64,000 nucleotides of DNA from NCBI GenBank assembly GCA_035707105.1, contig DASSUI010000051.1, positions 62,001 to 126,000 of the forward strand, written 5' to 3'. This DNA is from JACDAN01 sp035707105. Its GTDB lineage: Bacteria; Actinomycetota; Thermoleophilia; Gaiellales; Gaiellaceae. A program made the translations under genes and the position numbers. This document shows, piece by piece, positions 7,642 to 18,503 of the stretch (the stretch's first letter is position 1; each line of letters starts with the position of its first letter). The notes beneath the pieces were generated by a model that was not told the origin of the DNA, ran no database searches, and saw only the letters and a program-made list of their open reading frames with translations.

Positions 7642-9850
7642 GCACGTCGCGGACATGCGCGAGGACGTCCGCCGCCGAGTCCGCCTCCGAGCGCGGCAGC
7701 TCGATGAAGAACGTCGACCCTCTGCCCTCGTTCGACTCCACCCACATGCGGCCGCTCATCCGCCGGACGAGCTCGCGCGAGATGTAGAGGCCCAGACCGG
7801 TTCCGCCCACGCCGAGGCGCTGATTCGGATCGACTCGATAGAACTTCTCGAAGATCCGCGGGTGCTCGCTCGCCGGGATGCCGAGGCCCTCGTCGCGGAC
7901 GGCGAACCGGACGTAGCGGCCGTTCGTGCGGATTGTCAGCCGGATCATTCCGCCGTCCGGCGAGTACTTGACGGCGTTGTCGAGCAGGTTCGCGAGCACC
8001 TGGCGGACCTTGTCGGGGTCCGTGGCGATCGGCGGCAGGTTCTCGTCGACGTCGAGTTCGAGGCCCAGGGCCGGCGGGAGGTAGACGCCCGCCGACTCCA
8101 CGACGGACTCCGCGATCGCCTGCGGGCGGCACTCCTGGATCGAGAAGTCGAGCCGGCCGGACTCGAGCCGGCTCGCCCAGAGGACGTCGTCGATGATCCG
8201 GCTCAGCCTCCCGGCCTCGTCGTAGACGACGGCGAGCAGCCGTTCGCGAGACGCGTCGTCCAGCTCCGTCCGCTGCTGAAGGGTCATCGCCGCGCCGTAG
8301 ACGGCCGCGAGCGGCGTCCGCAGCTCGTGGGAAATCGTGGCGACGAACTCCGTCTGGAGCTCGCGCAGCCCGCGCTCCTCCGTCATGTCCCGGAACGCGT
8401 ACACCGTGCCCTCCGGGAAGGTCACGCCCGAGACCAGGACCCAGATCTCACGGCCTCCACCGACGTCGAGCGGGAGCGTCTCCGGCCGGAGCTCCGAGCG
8501 CGCGGCCGAGGCCGCGACCGGCACGCGGTCCTCGATCGATCCCCAGCCGGGGATCGCCTCGGCCGCCGGCCGGCCGACGACGTCCGCCGCGCCGATGCCC
8601 GTGACCGCCTCGGCCGCGGGATTCCACAGGCGTACGACGCCGCTTCTGTCGACCAGGAACACGCCTTCGCCGACGTGGTCGAGGACGAGCGCCGCGCGCG
8701 CGCGCTCCTCGGTCTCGGCGTGGAGTTGGGCGCTCTCGATCGCGGTCGCCGCCCGCCGAGCGAGCTCCTGCGCGAAGAAGAGGTTCTCGAGGCCGAATGC
8801 GCGGCCCGGCGTCGAGGAGATGAACGTCATCACGCCGAGGACGTGGTCCCGGACCGCCAGAGGCACGCTCATGAACGAGTGCAGCCCGAGCTCCTCGATC
8901 AGGCGGCGGTGCTCGTCGTCACGCGAGAGCGCGTCCAGGATCTCCGGCGTGATCTCGGCCACGAGCTGCGGCTCGCCGGAGCGCACCGCGGCGCCCGCTC
9001 CATAGGACGCCGCACGGTCGGGCGGATAGCGGCGCTCGACCTCGCGGATCCGCTCGAGCTTGTCGGGGTCGGCATCGGCCACGGCGAGCCGCTTGAGCTC
9101 GCCCTCCGGGCTCACGATGTCGATCAGCACCTCGTCGGCGATCGTTGGGACCGCGAGGTCGGCCAGCCGGGCGAGCGTCCACTGCACGTCGAAGGACGAG
9201 CCGAGCAGCTCGCTCGCCCGGGCGAGGAACGAGACCTGCTCGTGTGCCGTCTCCGCCTCCTGGCGCGCCTCCCGCTCCGCCTCGTAGAGGCGAGACTGCG
9301 TGATCGCCAGAGCGATTCGATCGGCCGCGAGCTGCAGGAGCAGCCCGTCCTCGGGATCGAAGAAGTCCGGGCGGTACGAGCCCGCGTGAACGACGCCGAT
9401 GACCTCGCCCAGGTGCAGCAAGGGGACGCCGATCAGCGAGCGGATGCCGACGTCGCGCAGGATCGGGTTGACGATGTCGGCCGTCTCGACTTCGTCGATC
9501 ACGATCGTCGTCCGCCGGGCGGCGACGCGTCCGGCGAAGCCCTGGCCGATCGGGATGCGGACGCCGGCCCCGAGCTCCTCCTCCAGGCCCTTGGTCGCCC
9601 GCGGGATGAGGACTTCTTCGCCCTCCTCGACGAGCAGCATGACCGCCGTGTCGGCGTCGAGGAGATCGCGGATCCGATCGAGCAGCTCGTCCAGCAGGTC
9701 CTGGAGGTCGAGATGCGAGAGTGCGGTCTGGGTGATCGCCTCCAGCCGGAGCAGGCGCGTCTCCGCGGCGGCGCCGCGAAGCGCGCGCGCCTTGCGCCGC
9801 CGTAGCCCGGCGGCCTCGAGCAGCCGGTGGACCCCGTTCATCGCCGTCAT
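7595..9850 (-). CDS. Soluble GAF-GAF-PAS sensor histidine kinase
   Basis: The roughly 750-residue kinase has no membrane segments. Domains in order are a first GAF (about 40-190, VRIPIGQGFAGRVA), a second GAF (about 210-375), a PAS (about 385-490, GEGVFLVDRSGVVRLWNPAAE), HisKA with the phosphoacceptor His in TISHELRTPL, and a HATPase with N box NLLDNAVKYS, G1 DEGLGIP and G2 GGTGLGLYISRELV. It should sense cytosolic or small-molecule signals. No response regulator is adjacent. The ATG at 9850 is chosen; TTG or GTG starts at 9871/9868 are possible. The C-terminal 15 codons overlap the convergent transferase gene. Confidence 0.9.
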   Translation of the reverse strand: MTAMNGVHRLLEAAGLRRRKARALRGAAAETRLLRLEAITQTALSHLDLQDLLDELLDRIRDLLDADTAVMLLVEEGEEVLIPRATKGLEEELGAGVRIPIGQGFAGRVAARRTTIVIDEVETADIVNPILRDVGIRSLIGVPLLHLGEVIGVVHAGSYRPDFFDPEDGLLLQLAADRIALAITQSRLYEAEREARQEAETAHEQVSFLARASELLGSSFDVQWTLARLADLAVPTIADEVLIDIVSPEGELKRLAVADADPDKLERIREVERRYPPDRAASYGAGAAVRSGEPQLVAEITPEILDALSRDDEHRRLIEELGLHSFMSVPLAVRDHVLGVMTFISSTPGRAFGLENLFFAQELARRAATAIESAQLHAETEERARAALVLDHVGEGVFLVDRSGVVRLWNPAAEAVTGIGAADVVGRPAAEAIPGWGSIEDRVPVAASAARSELRPETLPLDVGGGREIWVLVSGVTFPEGTVYAFRDMTEERGLRELQTEFVATISHELRTPLAAVYGAAMTLQQRTELDDASRERLLAVVYDEAGRLSRIIDDVLWASRLESGRLDFSIQECRPQAIAESVVESAGVYLPPALGLELDVDENLPPIATDPDKVRQVLANLLDNAVKYSPDGGMIRLTIRTNGRYVRFAVRDEGLGIPASEHPRIFEKFYRVDPNQRLGVGGTGLGLYISRELVRRMSGRMWVESNEGRGSTFFIELPRSEADSAADVLAHVRDVPRRAGEGRRRAPPRA

Positions 9851-9892
9851 GCTAGAGCGCTTCGTCACCAACCCCGCGCCCCCGGGCAGTGC

Positions 9893-10339
9893 CTAGCGGA
9901 AGAGGTTCAACAGCGCGGCGAAGACGTTCGTCGTCGGCGGAACGGCGCTCGGCTGCCGCTGGATCTCGAGCAGCTGGCACGAGTTCAGCGGGTCGACGAT
10001 GGGCGTCTGCACCGGGTACTGGTCGGGGCCATGCGGAGTGCCCGGGGTCAACGCGACCGCGGCGTGCCGGTCGATCGTCTCCCAGGTGCCCTGGAAGGCG
10101 TCGGCGGTCGCCGCCGTCGAGCACGCTGAGAAGGCGAGCGCGGCCGCGGACACGCCCTGCACGTCGCGCATCTGGCGCCGGAGCGTCCGGACCTGCCCCT
10201 GGAGGACCTTGACCTGGCGCTGCAGGACCTTGACCTGCGCGGCGAGCTTCCGGTTGCTCGGCGTCGCCGGCGACGCGGGGGCGGCGAGGGCGCCGGCCAC
10301 GGCGAGCGCGACGATCGTTGTGAACAGACCCGGTTTCAC
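9893..10339 (-). CDS. Small exported coiled-coil protein
   Basis: The 148-residue product begins at GTG 10339, preceded by a strong SD (AGGAGG). It has a signal peptide (KPGLFTTIVALAVAGALAAPASPA), then a coiled coil made of near-exact heptad repeats, QVKVLQRQVKVLQGQVRTLR (about residues 34-53), and a C-terminal part with two Cys (SACS, NSCQL) that may form a disulfide. I recognise no family. Probably secreted or surface-associated and oligomeric. The tandem heptads are also visible as a 21-bp DNA repeat near 10195-10240. Confidence 0.75.
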   Translation of the reverse strand: MKPGLFTTIVALAVAGALAAPASPATPSNRKLAAQVKVLQRQVKVLQGQVRTLRRQMRDVQGVSAAALAFSACSTAATADAFQGTWETIDRHAAVALTPGTPHGPDQYPVQTPIVDPLNSCQLLEIQRQPSAVPPTTNVFAALLNLFR

Positions 10340-10450
10340 AGGAGACCTCCTGGTAGCAAGGGCGAACCGCCGCGAAGAGTGTACGCCGGTCGCGTGAACG
10401 ATTTTCCTACGGCGACTCAACGAGCTCGACCTCTGTAGCGTTCGCCCAGC

Positions 10451-11899
10451 GTGGAAGCCGCCGCCCTCCCCGATCCGCGCCGCTGGCGGGCGCTCGCCCT
10501 CGTCTGCGTGGCGTTCTTCATGGTGATCCTGGACGTCGCGATCGTGAACGTCGCGCTGCCGTCGATCCAACGCGAGCTCGAGCTCTCGCGCGACACGCTC
10601 CAGTGGATCGTCACCGCCTACTCCCTCGCGTTCGGTGGGTTCCTCCTGCTCGGCGGCCGGGCGGCCGACCTGCTCGGCCGGCGGCGGGTGTTCATGTTCG
10701 GGATGGCGCTCTTCACGATCGGCTCGCTCTCCTGCGGACTCTCCGACAGCGGCGCGGCGCTGATCGTCTTCCGCGCCATGCAAGGTCTCGGCGGCGCGAT
10801 CGTCTCGCCGGCGACGCTCTCGATCATCAGCGCCGCGTTCCAGCACGACACGGCCGAGCGGAACAAGGCGTTCGGCATCTGGGGTGCGGTCGCCGGCAGC
10901 GGCGCCGCGGCCGGCGTCCTGCTCGGCGGAGTGATCGTCGAGTACCTCGGCTGGTCATGGATCTTCTTCGTGAACGTGCCGGTCGGGATCGCGATCTTCG
11001 CGCTGACGCCGAGCCTCATCTCGGAGAGCCGGAGCGCGGAGGCGGATCGCCGCGTCGACGCGCTCGGCGCCGTGCTCGTGACCTCGGGGCTCGTGCTCTT
11101 CGTCTACGCGATGTCGGAAGCCCCCGACGCCGGCTGGAGCTCGGCGCAGACGATCGGGCTGACGGCCGTCGCGGTCGTGCTAGTCGCGGCGTTCTTCTGG
11201 TGGGAGGCGCGCACGCAGGCGCCGCTCGTGCCCCTCGGCCTGTTCCGTATCCGTCCAGTGTTCGTGGCCAACACGGTCGGCGCGCTGCTCGGCGCGACCC
11301 TCTTCGGCGGGTTCTTCCTCCTCACGCTCTACATGCAGGGCGTCCTCGGCTACTCGCCGCTCGAGGCGGGCTTCGCCTTCCTCGCCACCGCCGGGATGAC
11401 GATCCCCGGAGCCGCCGTCGCGCAGGCCGTCGCCACCCGCGCGGGCGTCAAGCCCGTCATGGTGCTCGGGACGACGCTGCTCGCCTTCGCCTACATCTGG
11501 TACACGCAGCTGCCCTTCGACGGGACGTACTGGACGAACCTGTTCGTCCCGTTCTTCCTCAGCGGCTTCGGGCTGGCCTGCATCTTCATCCCCATGTCGC
11601 TCGCGGCGCTGTCCGGTGTCCCGGATCGGATCGCCGGCGTCGCGTCGGGGCTCCTGAACACCTCGCAGCAGCTGGGAGGCGCCGTCGGCGTTGCGCTCAT
11701 CTCGACGGTCTCGAACCAGCACGCAGAGTCGCTCGCCGACGGCGGGCAGCCGACGCTGGAGGACATCACGGGCGGCTACCGGTGGGGCTTCGCCGTCGCC
11801 GCCGTCTTCGCGCTCGGCGCCTTCGGCGTCGCCGTCGCGGTCCTCAGGCGGTCGGACGTCCCGGCCGCGGCGATGCAGCAGCACGCGCCGGCCGGCTGA
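10451..11899 (+). CDS. MFS drug exporter, DHA2/EmrB-QacA family (14 TM)
   Basis: The 482-residue protein has about 14 hydrophobic helices. It shows the DHA2 signatures FFMVILDVAIVNVALPSIQ in TM1, GGRAADLLGRRRVF in loop 2-3 (motif A), and the motif C region AVAGSGAAAGVLLGGVIVEY. Such proteins export drugs or metabolites using the proton gradient. The GTG start lies 9 nt after TAGCGT (10436-10441). No adjacent TetR or MarR regulator is present. The substrate cannot be predicted. Confidence 0.93.
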   Translation: MEAAALPDPRRWRALALVCVAFFMVILDVAIVNVALPSIQRELELSRDTLQWIVTAYSLAFGGFLLLGGRAADLLGRRRVFMFGMALFTIGSLSCGLSDSGAALIVFRAMQGLGGAIVSPATLSIISAAFQHDTAERNKAFGIWGAVAGSGAAAGVLLGGVIVEYLGWSWIFFVNVPVGIAIFALTPSLISESRSAEADRRVDALGAVLVTSGLVLFVYAMSEAPDAGWSSAQTIGLTAVAVVLVAAFFWWEARTQAPLVPLGLFRIRPVFVANTVGALLGATLFGGFFLLTLYMQGVLGYSPLEAGFAFLATAGMTIPGAAVAQAVATRAGVKPVMVLGTTLLAFAYIWYTQLPFDGTYWTNLFVPFFLSGFGLACIFIPMSLAALSGVPDRIAGVASGLLNTSQQLGGAVGVALISTVSNQHAESLADGGQPTLEDITGGYRWGFAVAAVFALGAFGVAVAVLRRSDVPAAAMQQHAPAG

Positions 11900-11945
11900 C
11901 GTAAACGCCGCCGGCCCCGACCGGCTGTTCCCCGTCCCCTCGCTG

Positions 11946-13862
11946 ATGGATCATGGGTGCGTGACGAGGCAGCGCTACCTGCTCTCGTTGGTGTTGCTGG
12001 CGGCGGCCTACCTCGGCCTCGCGAAGATCGGGATCGAGCTCCCGGCGGCCCGCGGCGTCATCACGCCGGTCTGGGCTCCGACGGGCATCGCGATCGCCGC
12101 GCTCTTCCTCGGCGGCACCCGGCTCTGGCCGGCGGTCGCGGCCGGCGCCTTCCTCGCGAACGCCACGAGCGGGGCGGATCTCCCGGTCGCAGCCCTGATC
12201 GCCGTCGGCAACACGCTCGAGGCGGTCGTCGGCAGCGTCCTCCTCCGGCGGCTGGGCCTCCACCCTGTGCTGGATCGCGTCCGCGACGTCCTGGCGCTCA
12301 TCCTCGCCGGCTGCATGCTCGCCCCCCTCGTCGCGGCGACGAACGGCGTCACCGCCCTCTGGGTGGCCGGAGACGTCTCGGGCGCGGACTACGGCTCGCG
12401 GTGGCTCCTCTGGTGGATCGGGGACGCAATGGGCGCGCTGATCGTCGCCCCGCTCGTCCTCGTCTGGTCGACGCGACCCGACCGGCGGCTTCCCCGCGCC
12501 CGCATCGTCGAAGGGCTGGCGGTCCTCGGCCTCGTCGCCGGACTCAGCTGCCTCGTGTTCCTCGCGGGGTACTGGCGCTACCCACACCTGCTCTTTCCGG
12601 TCCTGATTCTCGCGACCTTGCGGTTTGGACAGATCGGGGCGGTGACCGGGAGCTTCGCCGTCACCGCCCTCGCGGTCGCCGGTGCCGTCGACGGCTCGAC
12701 GCCGATCGCCGAGCGGAGCACGACCGAGGTCGTCCAGATCCTCGAGGGGCTCCTCGGCAGCGTCGCGATCTCGCTGCTCGTCCTGGGCGCCGTCCTGGCC
12801 GAGCGGGCGACGGCGGACCGCCGGGCCGCGCAGGCGGCGGCGGGCCTGAACGAGGCGCAGGCGCTGGCGCACCTCGGCAGCTGGACATGGGACATCGTGT
12901 CCGACCGCGTGACCTGGTCGGACGAGCTCTACCGGATCTACGGCCTGGAACCCGGCGCAACCGAGGTCAGCTTCGAGGCATATCTCGACCGCGTCCATCC
13001 TGACGACCGGACGTCCGTCCGCAAGCGCGTCGAGCGCGCCTACGCGGACCAGAAGCCGTTCGTGTTCCAGCACCGGCTCGTCCTCTCCGACGGAGCCGTT
13101 CGGTGGTCACTGGCGCGGGGCCGCGTCGTCACCGACGAGCGCGGCGATCCGATCCGGATGGTCGGGACCGCCCAGGACATCACCGAGCGGAAGCGGCTCG
13201 ACGAGCTGCGGGACTCGATCCTCGCGACCGTCTCCCACGAGCTCCGCACGCCGCTCACCGCAATCCTCGGCTTCTCGCTCACGCTGCAGGAGCGAGGCGA
13301 GGAGCTCGACGCGCGGCTCCGAAAGGAGATCGCCGGCCACCTGGCCACCCAGGCGAAGAAGCTCGACCGGCTCCTCTCCGACCTGCTCGACCTCGACCGC
13401 CTCCGCCTCGGTCACACGGTTCCGACCTTCGCCGAGACGGATCTCGCGCACCTCGTCAGGCACGTGGCGGTCGGCTTCGACTCCGACCAGAGGATCCAGA
13501 TCGACGTCGTCCCGGTCATCGTTGAGGCCGACGGGCCGAAGCTCGAGCGTGTCGTCGAGAACCTGATTGCGAACGCCCTCAAGCACACGCCGCCGGACAC
13601 CCAGATCCGCGTCTGGGTCCGGCCCGACGACGGCGGAGCCCTCATCGGCGTCGACGACCGCGGCCGGGGGGTGGAGCCGGAGGATCGCGAGGCGATCTTC
13701 GAGGCGTTCCGGCGCGGCGCGGTCACCCACAGCCCCGGCACGGGGATCGGTCTCTCGCTGGTCTCGCAGTTCGCGGCCCTCCACGGCGGCCGCGCCTGGG
13801 TCGAGGACGGGAACGCGGGAGGGGCCTCCTTCCGCGTCTTCCTCCCCTCGCGCCACGGGTGA
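11946..13862 (+). CDS. MASE1-PAS sensor histidine kinase
   Basis: The 638-residue membrane kinase has an N-terminal MASE1 module of about eight helices (residues 10-290, with GVITPVWAPTGIAIAALFLG and NTLEAVVGSVLL). A PAS_3 domain follows (about 300-400, SWTWDIVSDRVTWSDELYRI through QDITERKRLDEL), then HisKA with VSHELRTPLTAILGF, and a HATPase with NLIANALKHT, DDRGRGVEP and GTGIGLSLVSQ. The ATG at 11946 is used; a GTG at 11961 (VTRQRYLL) is equally plausible. It follows the MFS gene by 46 bp on the same strand and may be co-transcribed. No cognate regulator is adjacent. Confidence 0.92.
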   Translation: MDHGCVTRQRYLLSLVLLAAAYLGLAKIGIELPAARGVITPVWAPTGIAIAALFLGGTRLWPAVAAGAFLANATSGADLPVAALIAVGNTLEAVVGSVLLRRLGLHPVLDRVRDVLALILAGCMLAPLVAATNGVTALWVAGDVSGADYGSRWLLWWIGDAMGALIVAPLVLVWSTRPDRRLPRARIVEGLAVLGLVAGLSCLVFLAGYWRYPHLLFPVLILATLRFGQIGAVTGSFAVTALAVAGAVDGSTPIAERSTTEVVQILEGLLGSVAISLLVLGAVLAERATADRRAAQAAAGLNEAQALAHLGSWTWDIVSDRVTWSDELYRIYGLEPGATEVSFEAYLDRVHPDDRTSVRKRVERAYADQKPFVFQHRLVLSDGAVRWSLARGRVVTDERGDPIRMVGTAQDITERKRLDELRDSILATVSHELRTPLTAILGFSLTLQERGEELDARLRKEIAGHLATQAKKLDRLLSDLLDLDRLRLGHTVPTFAETDLAHLVRHVAVGFDSDQRIQIDVVPVIVEADGPKLERVVENLIANALKHTPPDTQIRVWVRPDDGGALIGVDDRGRGVEPEDREAIFEAFRRGAVTHSPGTGIGLSLVSQFAALHGGRAWVEDGNAGGASFRVFLPSRHG

Positions 13863-13878
13863 AGCCGCCGCCTACCCC

Positions 13879-15399
13879 TCAAGCCTGGCGGCGACGGGCG
13901 TCCTCCACGAGCTTCGCAGGCGCGACCTCGGCGTAGGCGTCCTCGAGGAGCCCCGCGAGCTCGTCCCAGAAGAGCCCGCGGTCGAGCCGCACGCCGAGCC
14001 AGCCGCGGTGGCCCACGTACGGCGGGCGGAAGAAGCGCGCCGGATCCGCCTCGGTGAGCATCTGCTGCATGCCGTCCTCCGCCGCGCACCACAGGGCGAA
14101 GCGCCCGTCGCCGTGGTGGTCATCCAGGACCATCGCGAACGACCGCTTCCCGCGTACGAAGAATGTCGGATGGCCGTGGCTCAGACGCTCGCTCGACTCG
14201 GGCAGCGAGAGGCAGAGCTCCCGGATCCGGTCGAGGATCCGCTCGCGCTCTCGCACCGAGGGCCGCCGCGCCACGGAGCCAGCGTACGACGCGACGGCGC
14301 GCCCCCGGGAGAAGCGGGCGAACGCAGCAAGGGCCACCCTTCCCGCGAGCACCTCCGAGGAGACGCCGACGCCGCGCGCGCTGTAGGTCAGCACGACGGC
14401 GACGAAGCTGCCGCCGCGCCAGAAGGCGAGACCGCCGTCGTGCCGCGCGCGCGTGATCCAGCCGGGCTTGTTCAGGACCGTCACCCCGGTGCCGCCGAGG
14501 TCGCGCTCGAGGTACCCGGGCCGCGAGTGCGCGAGCAGGTACAGGAGGTACTTCGCCTCGCCGGGGACGACGCCGCCGAGCCGCGCCAGCTTCCCGCTCC
14601 CCTCCGCGGCCTGGTGAAGGAACCGGAGCAGCCGGGCGAAGTCCCATGCGCTCGTCCGCTTCCCGACGAAGCGCGGCTGGGAGTCGGCACGGAGCGGGAT
14701 CCTGCCCGACGGGACGATGTAGCCGCCGTACATCTCCGTGTCGGTCAGACCGAGCGCCCGGAACGTCGCGTTCACGCGTGCCGAGCCGCCGGAGGTCGAA
14801 CCGCCGAGCCAGATCAGGAGGTCGTTCGCCGCCTTGTCGTCCGACGGCACGATCGCCTTGCGGAGCAGCCGGTCGAGCCGGCTCCCGGCGGGCGGACGGC
14901 CGCGAAGCGCGCGCAGGATCTCGATCGCGATGCCCACCTTCAGCGTCGACGCGGCCGGGAACTCCGCCCGCGCGTTCCACGCCGCCCCCGCGCCCGTGCG
15001 GAGATCCTGGACGAAGATCGCGCAGGTGCCGGGGAACCGCGCGGCGAGTGCCCGGATCTCGCGCGCGAGCTGCGCGTCCTCGACGCTCCTCCGCGGCGGC
15101 CCCCGCGGCTCGGCCGACCGGGGCAGCCCGAAGATGGGCCCAACGCTCGTCGCCCGTCTTCGGCCCGACCCGTAGACCGCGGTCACGGTCAGCCGGAGGT
15201 CCCGCTGCGGGAGCTCGACATGGAAGTCGAACGTGCTTCGGCGGACGAGGTCCCGCTTCGCCACCACCCGCCCGTCCACGCTGACGAGCAGCATCCGGGC
15301 CTCGGGGCTCACCCGACCGGCGATCCGGCCGAAGGAGACCTCGTACGGCGCCGGCGTGACGAGCATCGGCGCCGGGGCGGGAACGGCGAGCGCCGGCAC
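13879..15399 (-). CDS. Fusion of a class A beta-lactamase-like domain and an MmcQ/YjbR domain
   Basis: The 506-residue reading frame joins two unrelated domains. Residues about 100-350 resemble serine beta-lactamase/penicillin-interacting enzymes: SxxK as ASTLK, the SDN-like SDDKAAND, and the KTG position as KPG. Residues 376-506 are a complete MmcQ/YjbR (DUF419) domain, with RELCLSLPESSERLSHGHPT and YVGHRGWLGVRLD. No stop separates them, but an in-frame GTG at 14274 stands 6 nt after TACGCT, the same spacing as at many gene starts here. The second domain may thus also be made alone. The N-terminus has only a weak signal-like stretch. Confidence 0.75.
   Translation of the reverse strand: MPALAVPAPAPMLVTPAPYEVSFGRIAGRVSPEARMLLVSVDGRVVAKRDLVRRSTFDFHVELPQRDLRLTVTAVYGSGRRRATSVGPIFGLPRSAEPRGPPRRSVEDAQLAREIRALAARFPGTCAIFVQDLRTGAGAAWNARAEFPAASTLKVGIAIEILRALRGRPPAGSRLDRLLRKAIVPSDDKAANDLLIWLGGSTSGGSARVNATFRALGLTDTEMYGGYIVPSGRIPLRADSQPRFVGKRTSAWDFARLLRFLHQAAEGSGKLARLGGVVPGEAKYLLYLLAHSRPGYLERDLGGTGVTVLNKPGWITRARHDGGLAFWRGGSFVAVVLTYSARGVGVSSEVLAGRVALAAFARFSRGRAVASYAGSVARRPSVRERERILDRIRELCLSLPESSERLSHGHPTFFVRGKRSFAMVLDDHHGDGRFALWCAAEDGMQQMLTEADPARFFRPPYVGHRGWLGVRLDRGLFWDELAGLLEDAYAEVAPAKLVEDARRRQA
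14275..14286 (-). promoter_or_regulatory. Internal leaderless-type start signal before the MmcQ/YjbR domain
   Basis: On the minus strand TACGCT (14286-14281) is followed after 6 nt by GTG (14274), which opens an in-frame 131-residue MmcQ/YjbR protein ending at 13879. The layout matches at least a dozen probable leaderless starts in this window. The same TAC codon would be a stop if it read TAG, which suggests two genes that became joined. Confidence 0.4.
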
Positions 15400-16290
15400 G
15401 GTCAGAATTCTCGCGGCGTTAGCGTTCGTCCGTGGCGTCCCTCCACCTCGGCCTGATCCTCCCGAACTACGGCGACGCCCTCGACGCCGAGCGACTCGCG
15501 TCTGCCGCGGTCACCGCCGAGGCGTCGGGCTTCGACTCCGGCTGGGTGACCGACCACCTCGTCGTTCCGCCCGAGCACGCACCGATCTACGGGACGATCG
15601 CCGAGCCGCTCGTCTCGCTCGGCTTCCTCGCCGGGCACACCGAGCGGCTCGAGCTCGGCGTGTCGGCGCTCGTCGTCCCGCAGCGAAACCCGCTCGTGGT
15701 CCTCAAGCAGCTGACGACGCTCGACTTCCTCTCGGGCGGACGGATCGTCACCGCCGTCGCCGCCGGCTGGATGGAAGGCGAGTTCGAGCTCCTCGGCGCC
15801 GACTTCGCGAGCCGCGGCCGGAGGCTGAACGAGTGGCTCCGGCTCGCGCAGTCGGCGTTCGAGCAGATGCCCGGGCCGATCGACGAGGCCGGAGGCTGGC
15901 TGGCGCCGGCGCTCGTTCGGCCGGGCGGCCCCGAGCTCTGGGTCGCAGGCGTGTCGCGCGCGACGATCCGGCGGGCGGCGCTCACCGGGGTCTGGCATCC
16001 GGTCGCCCTGCCGCCGGACGAGCTGCGGGCGATGGCGGAGGAGTTCCGCCGGCGCCGGCCGGACGGGCGCGTGATCCTCCGGATCGGTGTCTACCTCGTT
16101 GACGAGCCCGCGGACGGTACGGACGAGCGCGGCAGGCACGCCGTCACCGGGCCGCCGGACTGGGTCGCCGAGCGCCTCGCCGAGTACGTGGACGCCGGTT
16201 GCGACGGCTTCGTCGTGAACCTCGACCACGCGGCGCCCGGGCTGGAGGATCGGATCCGGCGCTTCGCCGAGGACGTCGTGCCGATCCTGC

Positions 16291-17322
<1,032 letters not shown>

Positions 17323-17475
17323 GAGGCCTCGCGATCGGGCGTCGTCCGCGCCGTGCACCGCAGCCAGCACGAGGCTGAATACGGCGCGGACGCGCCGCGT
17401 GGACCCGATCGAACCTCTCCCCTCGTCCGTACCTGCGTGGATTGTGACGCCGCGTCGCTCATTTCGGAAGAGGGC

Positions 17476-18420
17476 TCAGCGTGCCAGCGGGACGATGAAC
17501 CGGCGGTAGGCGGCGCGGCTTCGAGGCTTCGAGCCGATGTCGTACGGGCCGCCGGCCGGGCCGTTGAAGAAGCTGATGAAGCGGACGCGGCGGTGGCGGC
17601 GCACGAACGTCGCGAAGGCCCGGACGTAGCGCGGGTCGTCGACGGACAGCCCCCACTCCGGGAACATGAACGGCGTCCGCGGAAACGCCCGGTAGAGCTC
17701 CTGCGTGCGGTGGAACGCGTACCCGCCGCCGGTGTCGTAGTAGTTGTTCCCGTACGCGTCGACGTAGCGCCGGCCCGGGAAGTACTCGCGGAAGTGGTTG
17801 CCCGGGATGTTTGGGACGCCGACGGCGAGCGGGTTCCAGACGACGGTGAGCCGGGAAGCAGGGCTCGGCGGGACGTCCGTCCGCACGCCGGGCATCCCCA
17901 GCGCCTGCAGCTGGCTCGACAGCTGCTGCGCCGTGCCGCCGTGCATGAGGACGTAGATCCGCTGGAAGGCTTTCCGGTACCAGCGCGCCGAGTGGGCGGC
18001 GCCCCGCCTCCCGCCGTTGGGCGTGAAGGCGCAGTACGGGTTCTTCGAGTTGTTCATCTCGGCAAGCGGCCTGACGATCGCAGGCTTACCCGAGTCGGCG
18101 ATCGCCTGTGCGAGCCCGATCAGGTGGGCGTCGCCCTTGCCGAGCGCGATCGCGCTCGGCGTCAGCGTCCGGCCCCGTCCCTCGGGGTGCAGCGCGATGT
18201 GCGGGCGGGCGCCGAGCCGGTCGAGGAAGAACCGGTACGACGAGCCCCATGTCCGCCCCTGGTCCCAGCCGAGGAAGACGAGGCCCGACTCGGTCCGCTG
18301 GCCGGTCAGCCGGTCGAAGCGCCCGGTGTCGCCGTACGCCCCGATCGAGACGGCCGCCTGTCCCCCGACAGGAAGGGCGGCCGCGACGAGGAGCGCACAG
18401 ATGACGGCGCGCAGACCCAC
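17476..18420 (-). CDS. Secreted GH26-like glycoside hydrolase
   Basis: The 314-residue protein has a signal peptide (LRAVICALLVAAALPVGGQA) and a TIM-barrel layout with RPLAEMN (general acid/base Glu, about residue 120) and MFPEWGLSVDDP (nucleophile Glu, about 255), the pattern of GH26 beta-mannanases and related enzymes. It probably acts outside the cell on a beta-linked polysaccharide, but the exact substrate is not deducible. The GTG start is 7 nt after TACGGT (18428-18433, minus strand), leaderless-like. It is divergent from rlmN. Confidence 0.75.
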   Translation of the reverse strand: MGLRAVICALLVAAALPVGGQAAVSIGAYGDTGRFDRLTGQRTESGLVFLGWDQGRTWGSSYRFFLDRLGARPHIALHPEGRGRTLTPSAIALGKGDAHLIGLAQAIADSGKPAIVRPLAEMNNSKNPYCAFTPNGGRRGAAHSARWYRKAFQRIYVLMHGGTAQQLSSQLQALGMPGVRTDVPPSPASRLTVVWNPLAVGVPNIPGNHFREYFPGRRYVDAYGNNYYDTGGGYAFHRTQELYRAFPRTPFMFPEWGLSVDDPRYVRAFATFVRRHRRVRFISFFNGPAGGPYDIGSKPRSRAAYRRFIVPLAR

Positions 18421-18503
18421 GACGGGAACCGTAACGCGTGCGGCGCGTGCCGACCGTACGCGCCTCGCTGCTGCGCGCGAAGCCCGCCGCTACCGTCCCG
18501 GGC

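Noticed and set aside
7655..9805. A 716-codon plus-strand frame opposite the GAF-GAF-PAS kinase
   Set aside because: Acidic/Arg-rich antisense shadow lacking any motif; the kinase on the minus strand has complete H, N and G boxes.
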